Below are positions 43,542 through 56,300 of a stretch of DNA of 64,000 nucleotides, piece by piece. Numbering within the stretch: the stretch's first letter is position 1; each line of letters opens with the position of its first letter. Origin of the DNA: Hemerocallis citrina (taxonomy: Eukaryota; Streptophyta; Magnoliopsida; Asparagales; Asphodelaceae); contig CM030364.1 in the NCBI GenBank assembly GCA_017893485.1, positions 42,588,109 to 42,652,108 on the forward strand, in the 5' to 3' direction. The translations under genes and the position numbers were made by a program. Below the pieces are notes generated by a model. The model made no database searches, was not told the origin of the DNA, and saw only the letters and a program-made list of their open reading frames with translations.

Positions 43542-45840
43542 TCTAACAAAAAATTTAAAATGTGGTTGGTAAAAATGACACCAAAACAAACATACCGAGA
43601 TTATACTGAAAAACGCACGAATGAAAACAAAAAAATCTATAAAACTTTCCCAATTGGTCGAATTCACGTAGCGCAAACCACCGAAACTTGTACAAGTGAG
43701 TTTCGACTCACGGTTTGCGAGATACGACCGTATACCGCTTTATTAGGTTTTCTTTCAACCGAAAGCGATACGCGGCCGTATCTCTCTAACCGTGAATCGA
43801 AACTCGCTTCTACAACTTGGGTTGGCTAATCATAGGGAACACCAACCAACTCGCAAAGTTTCGTATTTTTTGGAGGTGGTTCGAAGTGTTTTCTAATCGG
43901 CCCGTTTTTCTAAGTAAAAAACTTCTCATTTGAGGAATTGAAGCAAAACCGCACAAACGGCATCCGAAAATTATAAAACTTTCCGTCTAGGTGGAATTCA
44001 CGCCGGGCAAGCCACCCGAACTTGTAGAAGTGAGTTTCGACTCACGGTTTGCGAGATACGACCGTATACCGCTTTATAATAGTTTTTTTCAACCGAAAGC
44101 GATACGCGGCCGTATCTCTCGAATCGTGAGTCAAAACTCACTTCCACAAGTTCAGGTGGCTTCTCATAGGGGACACCAACCAACTCGCAAAGTTTCGTAT
44201 TTTTTGGAGGTCGTTTGAAGGGTTTTCTAATCTACCCGCACTTAGAAAATTCTAAGTCTAAAACTTATAATGCGAGGAAGTTGAGCAAAACCGCACAAAC
44301 GGCATCAGAAAATTTTAAAACTTTCCGAGTTGGTCGGATTCACGTAGGGCAAGCCACCCGAACTTGTAGAAGTGAGTTTCGACTCCCGGTTTGCGAGATA
44401 CGACCGTATGCCGCTTTATAATGATTTTTTCCAACCGTAAGCGATACGCGGCCGTATCTCTCGAACCGTGAGTCGAAACTCACTTTTACAAGTTGGTTTG
44501 GCTTCTCGTAGGTGACACCAACCAACTGCCAAGGTTTCGTATTTTTTGGAGGTCGTTTGAAGGGTTTTCTAATCTACCCGCAACGAGAAAATTCTAAGTC
44601 TAAAACTTGTAGTGCGAGGAAGTTGAGCAAAACCGCACAAACGGCATCCGAAAATTTTTAAACTTTCCGACTTGGTCGGATTCACGTAGGGCAAGCCACC
44701 CGAACTTGTAGAAGCGAGTTTCGACTCACGGTTTGCGAGATACGGCTGTCTACCGCTTTACTTGGTTTTTTTCCAACCGTAAGCGATACGCGGCCGTATC
44801 TCTCGAACTGTGAGTCGAAACTCACTTCTACAAGTTGGTTTGGCTTCTCGTAGGTGACACCAACCAACTCGCACGGTTTCGTATTTTTTGGAGGTCGTTT
44901 GAAGGGTTTTCTAATCTACCCGCAACGAGAAAATTCTAAGTCTAAAACTTGCAGTGCGAGGAAGTTGAGCAAAACCGCACAAACGGCATCCAAAAATTTT
45001 AAAACTTTCCGACTTGGTCAGATTCATGTAGGGCAAGCCACCCGAACTTGTAGAAGCGAGTTTCGACTCACGGTTTGCGAGATACGGCCGTCTACCGCTT
45101 TACTTGGTTTTTTTCCAACCGTAAGCGATACGCGGCCGTATCTCTCGAACCGTGAGTCGAAACTCACTTCCACAAGTTGGTTTGGCTTCTCGTAGGTGAC
45201 ACCAACCAACTCGCACGGTTTCATATTTTTTGGAGGTCGTTTGAAGGATTTTCTAATCTAATCTAACCGCACTTACAAAATTCTAAGTCAAAAAACTATC
45301 ATGCGAAGAAGTTGAGAAAAACCGCACAAACGGCATCCGAAAATTATAAAACTTTCCAACTTGGTCGAATTCACGTAGGGCAAGCCACCCGAACTTGTAG
45401 AAGCGAGTTTCGAGTCACGGTTTGCAATATACGGCGGTGCACCATTATAATTGGTTTTTTTCAACCGAAAGCGATACGCGGCCGTATCTCTCGAACCGTG
45501 AGTCGAAACTCGCTTCTACAAGTTGGTGTGGCTCGTACTATGTGAGACGAACCTACTCGGAAAGTTTCGTATTTTTTTACGGTCGTTCGCAGGGTTTTCA
45601 ACCATAACCGCACTGAAAAGTTTCTAACTAATTTCGTATATACAATTCTAATTCTACAAGTTACTAATGCAAGCAACATAATTCGGCAATTGAATATACT
45701 TGAGGTCAACCCGATTCTACATCTAAAATCTACTAACGCATATAAATTTTTTCCCAATTTCTAAATAAATTACCACACACAAGTTCAAAAAAATAATACA
45801 AATGTAGATTATTGGGGTAAAGAAATAGTGTATACCTTAC
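43542..45840 (-). other. predicted leader intron of the PMD gene
   Basis: On the minus strand the donor TT/GTAAGG or AAG/GTATAC lies at about 45840-45830 and the acceptor TTTTTGTTAG ends at 43543, eight bases before the ATG. The intron would contain the right-hand 342-bp array. It mirrors the predicted transposase leader intron. Confidence 0.45.
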
Positions 45841-46315
45841 AAGATAGGTCCAAATCAAGCCAAGCAATCGATTTGGAAGTGAACTAGGGTTTCGATTTCG
45901 TATCAAAGAGGGGAAGAGAAGCTAGGGTTTCGATCGTCGGAGTTCGACTTCCACAAAGAGTAGGGTTTCGATCTACGGAGTTGGGAGAGAAGAGGGAGAG
46001 CGGACGGAGATGTCGGAGCTAGGGTTTTTTTTCCGTTGGGTTTGGGTTCGTCGAAGAAAGAAGAAGAGCACGGAAGAAGACGAACTGTATGTCAATAAAA
46101 TTGAATATCGATAGCCTTAACCCGTTCTTGGGAAGAACGGATTAAGGCTATTTTTTTTAATAAAATTTTGACCTAACCCGTCCTTCCCAACGACGGGTTA
46201 AGGCAAGATTTGATCAAAAAAAATCTGAACCGTTGGATCAAAGATCCAACGGTCCAGATCGAAGTTCGCACGGGTCTGTGCGAACAGACCCGTTCCGGCC
46301 CGTTTGCAACGGAAG

Positions 46316-46320
<5 letters not shown>
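43600..46320. repeat. right terminal inverted repeat of the MULE
   Basis: It is the reverse-complement partner of 30654-33120, including the leader with AGGGTTT words (45880-46030) and stem-loops near 46112-46143, 46171-46200, 46225-46250 and 46268-46292. It is longer than the left TIR because of an additional 342-bp unit. Confidence 0.9.
43620..45560. repeat. right array: six tandem 342-bp palindromic units
   Basis: CGGCCGTATCTCTCGAACCG-type arms occur near 43772, 44107, 44449, 44791, 45133 and 45479, each paired with an upstream reverse-complement arm. The unit is the one seen in the left array, in inverted orientation. Confidence 0.9.

Positions 46321-46364
<44 letters not shown>
46321..46364. 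repeat. (TA)22 microsatellite at the right end of the MULE
   Basis: An uninterrupted TA tract follows the last base of the right TIR. Confidence 0.97.
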
Positions 46365-46366
<2 letters not shown>

Positions 46367-47313
46367 GAACCACATAGGATAGGATAAAACTGAGCAAAAA
46401 AAAAAAGTTGAGCTTAATTTTTGCCCCAGTTACAATATTGCGAGTCCTTGATAAGGTGGAAGCTTGACACAACATCATCATGGAAATCTATAGATAGATT
46501 GTTTTATCTGTTGGCCATCAAAATGGATAATCCTAACAATTCCACAAGAAGAAAACAGAGAAACACACAATCGTGTCACTTGGCCAAACTTCCAAAAGGA
46601 GAGCTTGGGAGAGATTTTTACTATAAAATTACGGCAATCGATAGCACATCCATTTTAATGTTAGATCTAAAAGCTTCTTCCAAACCTCCAAACTAGTACA
46701 CAGTATTAACTCAAAGAATACAAATTGATAAATTGGCGGAGAACTCTCACCAATTAATTCAAATCTTACATGAAGCCCCTTCTTATAGTTAAGTCTTTCA
46801 CTGGTTTGTAACACTCCCAACAGGGTTCACATAAAATGGGCACCTGAGCTAAAAGTCATGCATCTTTACATAGATTCACAAGATCAATTCCCATAAGTAA
46901 CTGTTTGGTTTGCATTAGGAAATACCATAATGAAGGCAATAAATATACATAAACTTCCTTCATCCATGAGCTTTGCCAACGATGTACTATCAGATAAGGC
47001 AAGTTTTGCTTGATACAGAATGAAGCTTCTCTTCTATGTTCTTTTCTTTTCTTTTTTAAATCTCAGTCAACTTGAACAAAGGTACGGTTGCAACTGGAAC
47101 ACAACTTCTGAACACAAACTGTACAACACTACCTGTTGAAATGAGTGAAACTCGCTAACTCTATATCTTCATTTATTTTTTTTCTCTTTTTTTTACCCCT
47201 CTCTTTCTTCTAAGTTAGCTACTAGTTACATCACTGTACACAGAGAAACAAACACGTAGATAACCAACTGCAAAAATCAACTGTCAGTTATCTACTGCTA
47301 AAATGGGCTAAAA
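46365..47313. other. 3' flank of the phosphoesterase gene
   Basis: There is no ORF or repeat I recognise. It includes the 3' UTR of the minus-strand gene and the boundary with the MULE target. Confidence 0.6.
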
Positions 47314-50300
47314 TCAATTGTCGAGAATTGGTGAAGAATGTTGAATGACAAAGTGGTCAACAATCCTAACAGATTCTACTGGGTCAGGCGAGGAAGATGC
47401 TCTCCACTTGCTAGGAAACCTCCTGAGATAGCTCAGCTGTAACGGCTGTTTCGGTTCAGCATCCCATTCAGGGTCTAGCTTCCAATCCTTGGGGACCTGT
47501 ATCAAAAAAATTGTTTTCACATAGTATAACATAATCTGCTCATTTTGAGTCATTAAGAATCTCATAACACCACTCGAGTTGTTCAGTATCATGGCAAAAA
47601 AAATTCACTTAGAGCTTTGAATTTCTCATCTTACTGAAGACAAAATGGAAAGATGAACCATACGTACATATTTGAAATGAAGGACAGAATTCCAATTTTA
47701 TGTATGATACAAACCATTTCTCAAGACTGATAGAAGGATCAACTCGTCTAAGATTTTGGGGAAAACCTACAAGAACTTTTTACATAGAATTGAAAGAAAA
47801 TAGTCTAGTTTTTAACCCTCACCATTATGATTGAGATGTTTCCATCCTTATTGAGCAGGTCTACAAAAGCATGTAACTGGAGACTTCAAACTACTGATAG
47901 TTTTTACTATTATCTTTTATTATTCTATTTTATTTTATTTTATTAAGTATTTACAATTTTCATATGAATCATAAGTTATCCGGATGGATTCCAATGTGTT
48001 TATTATTCCTATCAGACCTTCTTTTCCTAATTTTTTGTTCTAATTTTTAACTGTTTTAGAGAAGTTTGAAACTAAATTTACCAAAACTACTAAACACTCT
48101 GAGCTATTACCTTATCAACGGCAAGGGTGAAAACTTCAAGGTCCCCACTCTTGGTTATATGGAATCGGGTAAAGGCCTTGTAATTAGCAATACGAAGGGA
48201 GGAGAAAGCTTCATCAAAGTGAATGTGGAACCAGTTGATGCAAACATACAAATAGCTCCCAAAAACGATTGATACAATAGGAGTCGATAGGACCCAGAAA
48301 TAAAGAAACACAGAAGCATAATAGATGAAGGCAGTTACTCTAGATATAGAAGCCATGCCTTTCTTGCAAATTGTGCTCCTAGTAACAGCCATAACCTATT
48401 TTTAAAAATTAAAAAAAAATTGAAATCCTTTAGAGACTGCAATAAAGTAATAGCAAAATAAGAGATCTGTAAGGGAAGTAGAAGACATTCATGACCTCTG
48501 GGATGTCAAAAGCTGACATGAGGTATTTTATACATGCAGGATAGAGTCCAAATGTCCATTGTTCCATGCGAGCACGAAGTCCAGTGGGATCAGGAAAGTG
48601 TTCATTCTCCATAGACCGATACCATTCGTAAAGGGTGTGATAACCTGAAATAAAATTCGAATTGTGAATTTAAATAAAATAATAGTATTAAAAATTAAGC
48701 ATGCCAAGGCTATAGCCCTTCTAGTTTTAGATGATGGTTAAGATATAATCAACATTTTCGGTGAATTTAATGCATTTAGAAAAATCTAACACCTTTACTA
48801 TGAATATCTGAGCAAATCCATTATTTTTTAATATCAGTGTTCAATCTGGCTTTCCAAGTCTACACAAAAATTAATTTAAAAAGTTAAATGTAGAAAATGA
48901 GTCTTTCAAAATATACATTTAATAGAATCGATATATATTAGAAGAATTAACATTGGTGTATGGTTCAAAATTGCTTCTTAAGTATCAAAGATTAGATATT
49001 TTAGAAGTAAAATAAAATATACAATAAACTACAGGAGAAGTACTTTATCAGTGACACTAAATAAAGTGATGAAAGCCACATACTTTCAAGGCATTAAAAA
49101 GTAAGACCCACACAATTTTTGTTTACTAATAAATAATTTTACTAATAAATTAAAGGGAGGAAACCAACCAGTCAAGGACACCCTCTCCCATTATATAGTA
49201 GTACATTAATAATAGTAATAACTAGTATTATGCAAGTATGTTGGATTACAAACGTATTCATTGAATTTTAATTTAAACTTGAAACGTTTTAATAATTAAA
49301 CATGCTTTGCTATCTGTATATACACTTCAATTATAATGCTTTTAGTGCATTCCAAACCAATGTATCTTTGTTTAAAATTGTGAGTTTTGAATATCCTACA
49401 TATTGCCTGATAATAAATTCATAAAACAAATAGACAAAATTTAAGCAAAGAAAGACCACCTGAAGTTGCTAGTAGACGATTCCGTATGCACATATCAATA
49501 GCTAATTCCAGAAGCAACATTAGTATCAGTGCAGCGGTCATATGTGCAGACACATGAAGAATTCCAATTACAGCCCTCCTTTTCCGCGACAATTTTGTAG
49601 GAACGAATGAAAATGACAATAATGTCAACACCAGAGTTACAGTTGAAGACACGTAGGAGTGTTCTATCATGAACAGAAAAGCACTTTTCCCTGTATTAAA
49701 GAAGTTCTCAAAGCGGCCAGACCAAGAATCATCATGCAAGATCTTGAAGACTTTACACTGGTAGTGAACACTAAATGTCAGTCCTGAACTAAGTGGGGAA
49801 AAGAATCAATCTAATTTGAGCTACATAACTGATGTTCAAGTGTATGCACAAGCAAATTATAAACTTTTAACGGTTCTTTCATTCATTTTGCAGTGAATCA
49901 ACTCATTAAAATTGATGAACAAGTTAAATTAAAATGGTTACGAAATTTAACTTGCAATGAACAACCTAACCACATATACGTAATTATAACCTTCAAGCTA
50001 CAGATTCAACCTAACTACAAATGAACAAATTTAATTTTTCATAATTTACAGTTAACAACATTGCACTGACTTTCTTTTTTCCTTTTTTTATGATCCTTTG
50101 CCTTAAATTGGTTACATATGACTAGACATTGGCATTTATTCAACCCTTGAAATCACCTTAATCCCAAAGCATGTAATCTGCTGCCTCAGCATCCTTAATT
50201 TAATCCCAAGTTCTTAAAACTTAAATCTTAACCCACCACCATCATATTATCTTCATCAATTTCTCCTAGATTCCATAAAATTAAATTACATAATTTGCTA

Positions 50301-53300
50301 ACTGGCTTATTTTTAAAGCAAGCCCCTCATGTCTTACATAGAGCCCTCCAATATGGAGTGTCCATAGCTAACCCCATATTGATGTCAAAAGGCTTGATTA
50401 TTGTTAGAAAATAAATATAAAACCCTCAACCTTCATCATAACATTGGAGTTTTGGTGGGTAGCAGGGATATTCCACGCTGTATTGGAGTAACCAAGGCTG
50501 AATAGCACACAATTATGATAGGATAATGAAGATTCTTATATTTAGACTTCATTTCTTGAACAATTTTCTATAGAAGTGTAAACAAATTTTTTTAATAGGA
50601 AAGTAAATATCAAATTTCAATGAGGCTGAGAAATAAAAGGTATCAAATATTCGAAAGAAACTATCACCTGAGGGAACAAAGAAAAGACCAATAAAAAGTA
50701 TATGAAGCCACCAATAACGTCAAATTGCCAATTCTTCTTTCGGAACTTCAGAATGTTACCCAAAGCAATCTGGAAAAAAAATATTATGCAAAAAGAAAAA
50801 AAGAAGATAAAATAATACATAATATCTATATAAGCAAAAATTCATAACTTCAGAAAAGTGCTCATGACCATAAGAAATAAGCTACATCTCAAGTTTCAGG
50901 ATTTTTTACTATGAGAGAAAGGTGAATTAGCAAACATAACTTACCCTACTAGAATCATCGTAGGATGGATATGTAGCTTCACTCTTATAAGAATTTCCAT
51001 AGAACTTGTTGAAGTTTTTGAAAACGTGCGTTGGATGAAGGAAGGCGCCACCACAACCATTTACAATTAAATGTTGAACGTGAACAGGCTTATCAGAGGG
51101 AACACAAGAATGTCGCATGTAATGGTGCAAATCACCAGCCATCCGAAGCTTACATCTTCCCTTCAGGTAGTCACGTATTAGATAAGCTACATTTACCCCA
51201 CTATTTTCATTCCAATACCAGTCAAGAAGCCAATTAGGTTCATGGGTCATGATGATGACAGAGTCATTCTCTCCGACCTGCACAACATTTCTAATATGGA
51301 TTAGTTTGGAATAGATGATTGAACAAGGTGAAAATGCTCTTAATCTCTGATATACTGGAAAACATTTTTTAAAGTGTGGCAGCTAAGAAGATTTATGGAG
51401 CAACACATAAATCTTACAGATATTAGATATAGGAAGCATTACCGAAATCAAGGTCCAAATCATAACATTAAAATTTAAAATAAGTAATTACAGGACATCT
51501 ATAATATAAGCAGAAAATATTTTGTATAGCAAATAAACAGAAAAGATTAGCGGAATTTCATTGGACTTTTATTTTTTTAAAAACAGATCATATTACTGGT
51601 TCGGATAGGTAAATTTACTAGTTCGGATAATTTTTTGTCAGTTCAGATTTGAGTCATTTGACCAGCATATCACCCAACATATTGCACCGTACTGACATGC
51701 CATTTGGAAATTTGCAGTTGTTTTCTAATTAATGGTTCTCTACTATTATTATATTAGCTATCAACCCAAATTTCTAATAAGAGCATTTGCCGTGTTCGTG
51801 GTGCTTATCATTTGGTTTAGCCCTTTCATCATCCTTTTTATTGTATTTTATGCCCATATGTTACTTATTATGTATTCGCATTTAGGTAAGAGAACGCCCA
51901 CTTGTTGTTTGTAATGAATTCACAATATTTAGGTAAGACTACTTATAGTCGCATGTGTACTACCCACGGATAAAGTGTGGTGTATGTGATATATAAATTC
52001 CTAGTAACCTAAAAATTAATCATAGCGAGCATTTTTGAGGGAGAAATAGTGGGAAAACATTGTAGTTAAGTGTGCTCGAGCTGGAACAACTTTAGGATGG
52101 GTGACCTTCTGGGAAGGTTTCTTGTTTGGGGCATCACTCTAGACAGTAATAGTGAGGGCCTCATTTGTGTGCACCATGCTGGCAGGGAATCCAGGGCAGT
52201 GGGCAACAATATGGGAGGCCACATCAGCTAAAGAGGGATTTCCTGGGTAGATCTGAGATTAGCACGGACGCTTACTCCCTAAGGAGGGGTGGTTAAGATG
52301 AGGTGTATGATATATATAAATTCCTGCAAACTCAAAAATTAATCATAGCTAACATTTTTTAGGAGGAATAGTGGAAAAACTTTGTAGTTAAGCGTACTTG
52401 AGCTGGAGCAATTTCTGGATGGGTGACCTACGATGAAAACCCATCCAGTTGGAAAATGGAAAGGCCCTATGAGAAACTAATGAGGTTTGAGAATTGAAAT
52501 TTCTTAAATGGGAAATCAAATGGATGGTTGTGATTTAGGACTTATGAGAGAAGCTCCTTGATGAATGATAATGATTTAATGGCAGCTACATGGACACATT
52601 AACCAACCAATTGAAGTTATAACAGTAAATATTATTCGGCATGACATGCTGAGATGTTGCAATGTTATTCATCATATTGATACCATTCTACTCCCCTATT
52701 AGTAGGTTAAACTGTTTCTTTTTTCCTTTTCTTTTTATGAGTTACGGTTCTAGTGTTTAATGTGTAAATTAAGAAACTAGCATATCTCTAGACTCTAGAG
52801 CTTTGACAACAATGACAAGTACCGTGTCTGTTATCTGTGCGTGCAAATACAATTGTACATCCAATGTTTAACCTATTCATATTCACCAACAAAAGATAGA
52901 AGAAGAAATACCTTGGATTCACATAACTGTGCAAAAAATTTGAACTGATATACGTCAATGTCGCAATGGAGGGCCTGATCAAGACCAAATATCCACCACC
53001 CTTTCGGAAGTTGCAAGGCAAAATAACTCTTCTTCTGAGGTAAAAACCACCCACCCAACCAATTCTTATGGCATATGTACCTCATAAAAGTGTTAAGCCC
53101 ATCAAACCAATCTGTGGGAAATAACTTGTCAGCTTACACTAACCTCCGCATATTTCTCATAACAGGAAAACATATAGATAGTGGGAAGAGATTTTCATAT
53201 TAACTTCAATTTGGAAGCCTTTCTGTATTATAACATTTTAATACAAGACAGACAACTAACCATGATTTCCAGGAATAACAAAACATTGAGGCCCATTATA

Positions 53301-56300
53301 TTTTTTCAATTCTGACACTCCATAAGGAAGCTCTGGCTTGTTAATTGCTATATGTTCTGCTCTGTATGAAGATGGAGGCGGAAGAGCATATTCAAATGGC
53401 AAGAAAAGACGCCTCTCATATGAAAATGCAGAAGGATTGGGATACCTGTGCAAATTATGAAAATTATGTACGGAAAAAAGACAGATAATTGCAGATATGT
53501 TATCCGTCATAAGCAAGTAACGACCTAGAACAGCACACTTTTTTTTTCATGTATAACAAATTAAAGAACATCAACAAATGCCCAGCCACAAGCATTATCT
53601 AGTATTCTTCTAGTATGTAATAATTGATAAAAGTATAGAGAGACAAAGAGAGAAACCTGAGAACTGTATTTAATGATTAAAGAGCACAGAGTCTATAGGG
53701 GTACAACAAAAGGGACATCTAGCGTTTCCCCATGTAGGGCTAGATATCAAGCTACTCTAGCAGTAATGATCTTCATCTCAACTCCCAGAAAGGGAAAAAG
53801 AACGAAAGTAAAGTATAAAGTTTGGTTTATGATTAGATATAAATGCATATCCAGTTACCCTCCTAACAGCTCCCTAGAATTATGTAAGGATCACAGACAT
53901 GGTTAGCTTCTAGAACTATCAATTGCTACTAGAGGCATCACATCCCCAAGAGTTAATAATAGTTCTACTTTCATAATCAATACTAGAGAGCTTACTTGCT
54001 AAACCATTATTTGGAGTTCTGAAAACTCAGTGATCTTTCTATGGCTAAATGTGAAAAAACCTCATTCAAGTATTGCCGATTTTCAAAAAACCTCACAACT
54101 TTTTTTTTTAAAACAAACCCATCAACTATGTTTTTAACACATTTTTATATAAAAAAAAAAAAAAAAAACCTCACTCACCCATGCCTTAAAGGGAGGTTTT
54201 TTTTATAAAAAAGGAAGTGTGGTTTTTTGAAAATCGGCAATACTTGAGTGAGGTTTTTTCACATTTAGCCTCTTTCTATTTCTGAAATCTGAAGTAAAAC
54301 GACCGTAATTTTCCAATGTGAAGCATTTTAATTTTTTTCATTTCCTCAAAATCTAGGCTTTCTTTTTGGACATTGTAGCGCAGAGATTGCAAATTCGCAC
54401 TGACGAAATTGAAGAAAGTCTAGTCAAAATTTTCAATTTATAAACTGTAGACATGATCCAATAATAATGACAATTAACATACTTTAATTATAAATCGTTA
54501 AAGCAAATGTTATTAATAAATTAATTAACAGATAATTCGAATGTACCGATAGAATTATGCATGGGAGGTCAACAATGAAAGCAATTTATGTACTGAGGAG
54601 ACTGATGAAAAAATATAGGGAGAATAAGAAATATTTACATATGGTGTTCATAGATCTCCAAAAAACATAAAATAAAGTCCTTAGAGACAGTATGGTGGGT
54701 GTTAAATAATAAAAGGGTAACTATTCGGTATATTGAGGTAATTTAGAATATGTATGAAGGAGCAAAAACCATGATTAGAACAACCACAAGAGAGACCAGT
54801 GATTTTCCTATTACAGTAGGTTTACACCAAGGTTCGGTTTTAAGCTCCTACCTCTTTTCTTTGATTATGGATGAATTGACGCGAAGAATACAAGATGAGG
54901 TGCATTGGTGTATGCTTTTTCAGATGATGTCGTCTTAGTGAACGAGACCAGAGCAGGAATCAATGCTAAATTAGAATTTTGGAGAGAAACTTTAGAAGCT
55001 AGAGGCTAGAATAAGCATAACTAAAATAGAGTATATGGAGTATAATTATAGTCATATTCGGAACACAAATGAGGAAGTAGTGAAGCTTGATGGTCAAGAG
55101 ATACCGAAGAGAGACCATTTCCGATATTTAGGTTCGATTATACAAAGAGATGAAGAAATTTGTGAAGATGTTGTACATAGGATCCAAGCAGGGTGACTTA
55201 AGTAGAGAAGTGTCAGTGTTGTTTTATGTGACAAAAGTATACCTTTGAAGTTGAAAGACAAATTTTATAGGACGACTGTTACACCAGTAATGATGTATGA
55301 AGCAGAGTGTTGGGAAACAAAGAAACATGTCCAAAAAATGAGTGTAGCGGAGATGATGATACTAAGATGAATGTGTGATAAAATCAGGAAAGATATAATT
55401 AGAAACGAGCATATACGAGACATGGTAATGGTAGCTCCTATCCAAGATAAATTAAGAGAGAATCGCCTCATGTGGTTTGGACATGTCACACGTAGACATA
55501 ATAGTGCCCCGTTAGAAATAGCGATTTGATAAGTTTTGAGGTAGAGTTAGGGGTAGGGAAATACCTATACTTACTTGGGTGAAAACACTGAAAAAAGATA
55601 TAATAGTTTGTGGCCTTACAGAAGATATTGTGCTAAACCAAGTAGAATGGAAAACCATGATTCATATAGCCGACCCCCACTAGTTGCAAAAAAATACTCT
55701 GTTGTTGTTGTTGTTGTTGTTGTACCAATAGAATTAAATTACAGGAAAAAAACTTACGCAAGATCTCCTCCAATGAGAAGTAAATCTCCACGAGGGAGGG
55801 ACCGCTTAGTTGCACTATGTTTAACTTTAAGGGCAGGTTGTGCCAGAAGTCGAGCCACTGCATAGGTTGAGTTTCCACCATCACCTGTGTCTGCCATGAA
55901 ATCAAACCAGAACTCGCCTTTGTTACTAAAATTGTCATACAAAAGATCACCATTTTTAGCATCATCCGGAACCTTGTTCATTGCAGCCTAGTTGCACGAA
56001 AACGGAAGAATATTTTAGTAATAACGTAATTAACCTGAAAAGGGAATGCTTATCACGATAAACTGGAAACAGAAAGACCATGTAATATACCTGCATCATG
56101 CGCATATCAAACCGGCCAACAAAGAGAGTAACTGATACCATGAGATCAAAAACTGTTTTAAATAAATCAGTTGATGTCCTGCAAGATTAATTGTGAGCAC
56201 AACAGAAAATTCATGGAACTATATTTATTTCCAAGAATTTGCAAAAAGAATCCTACCCTGAATACCATGGAACCATATCCAAAAAATCGGGTTTCATTTG

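Larger units (their letters stand above)
30654..46320. mobile_element. large Mutator-like (MULE/FAR1-type) DNA transposon with giant TIRs and two convergent genes
   Basis: The two ends are inverted copies starting GTGATCTTC(C/G)GTTGCAAACGGGCC, each abutting a (TA)n tract. Homology between the ends runs ~2.5 kb inward (left to ~33120, right from ~43600). From the left: four stem-loops, a CT-rich leader, an array of five 342-bp units, a FAR1/MULE transposase gene on plus, 5.8 kb of hairpin- and minisatellite-rich DNA, a plant mobile domain gene on minus, six 342-bp units, a leader and stem-loops. Both genes contain nonsense codons, so the copy looks inactive though otherwise well preserved. The target duplication cannot be read because both sides are TA repeats. 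Confidence 0.88.

Noticed and set aside
51732..51914. 60-codon hydrophobic ORF in an intron
   Set aside because: It is AT-rich intronic sequence with no homology. Hydrophobic ORFs are common in such DNA.
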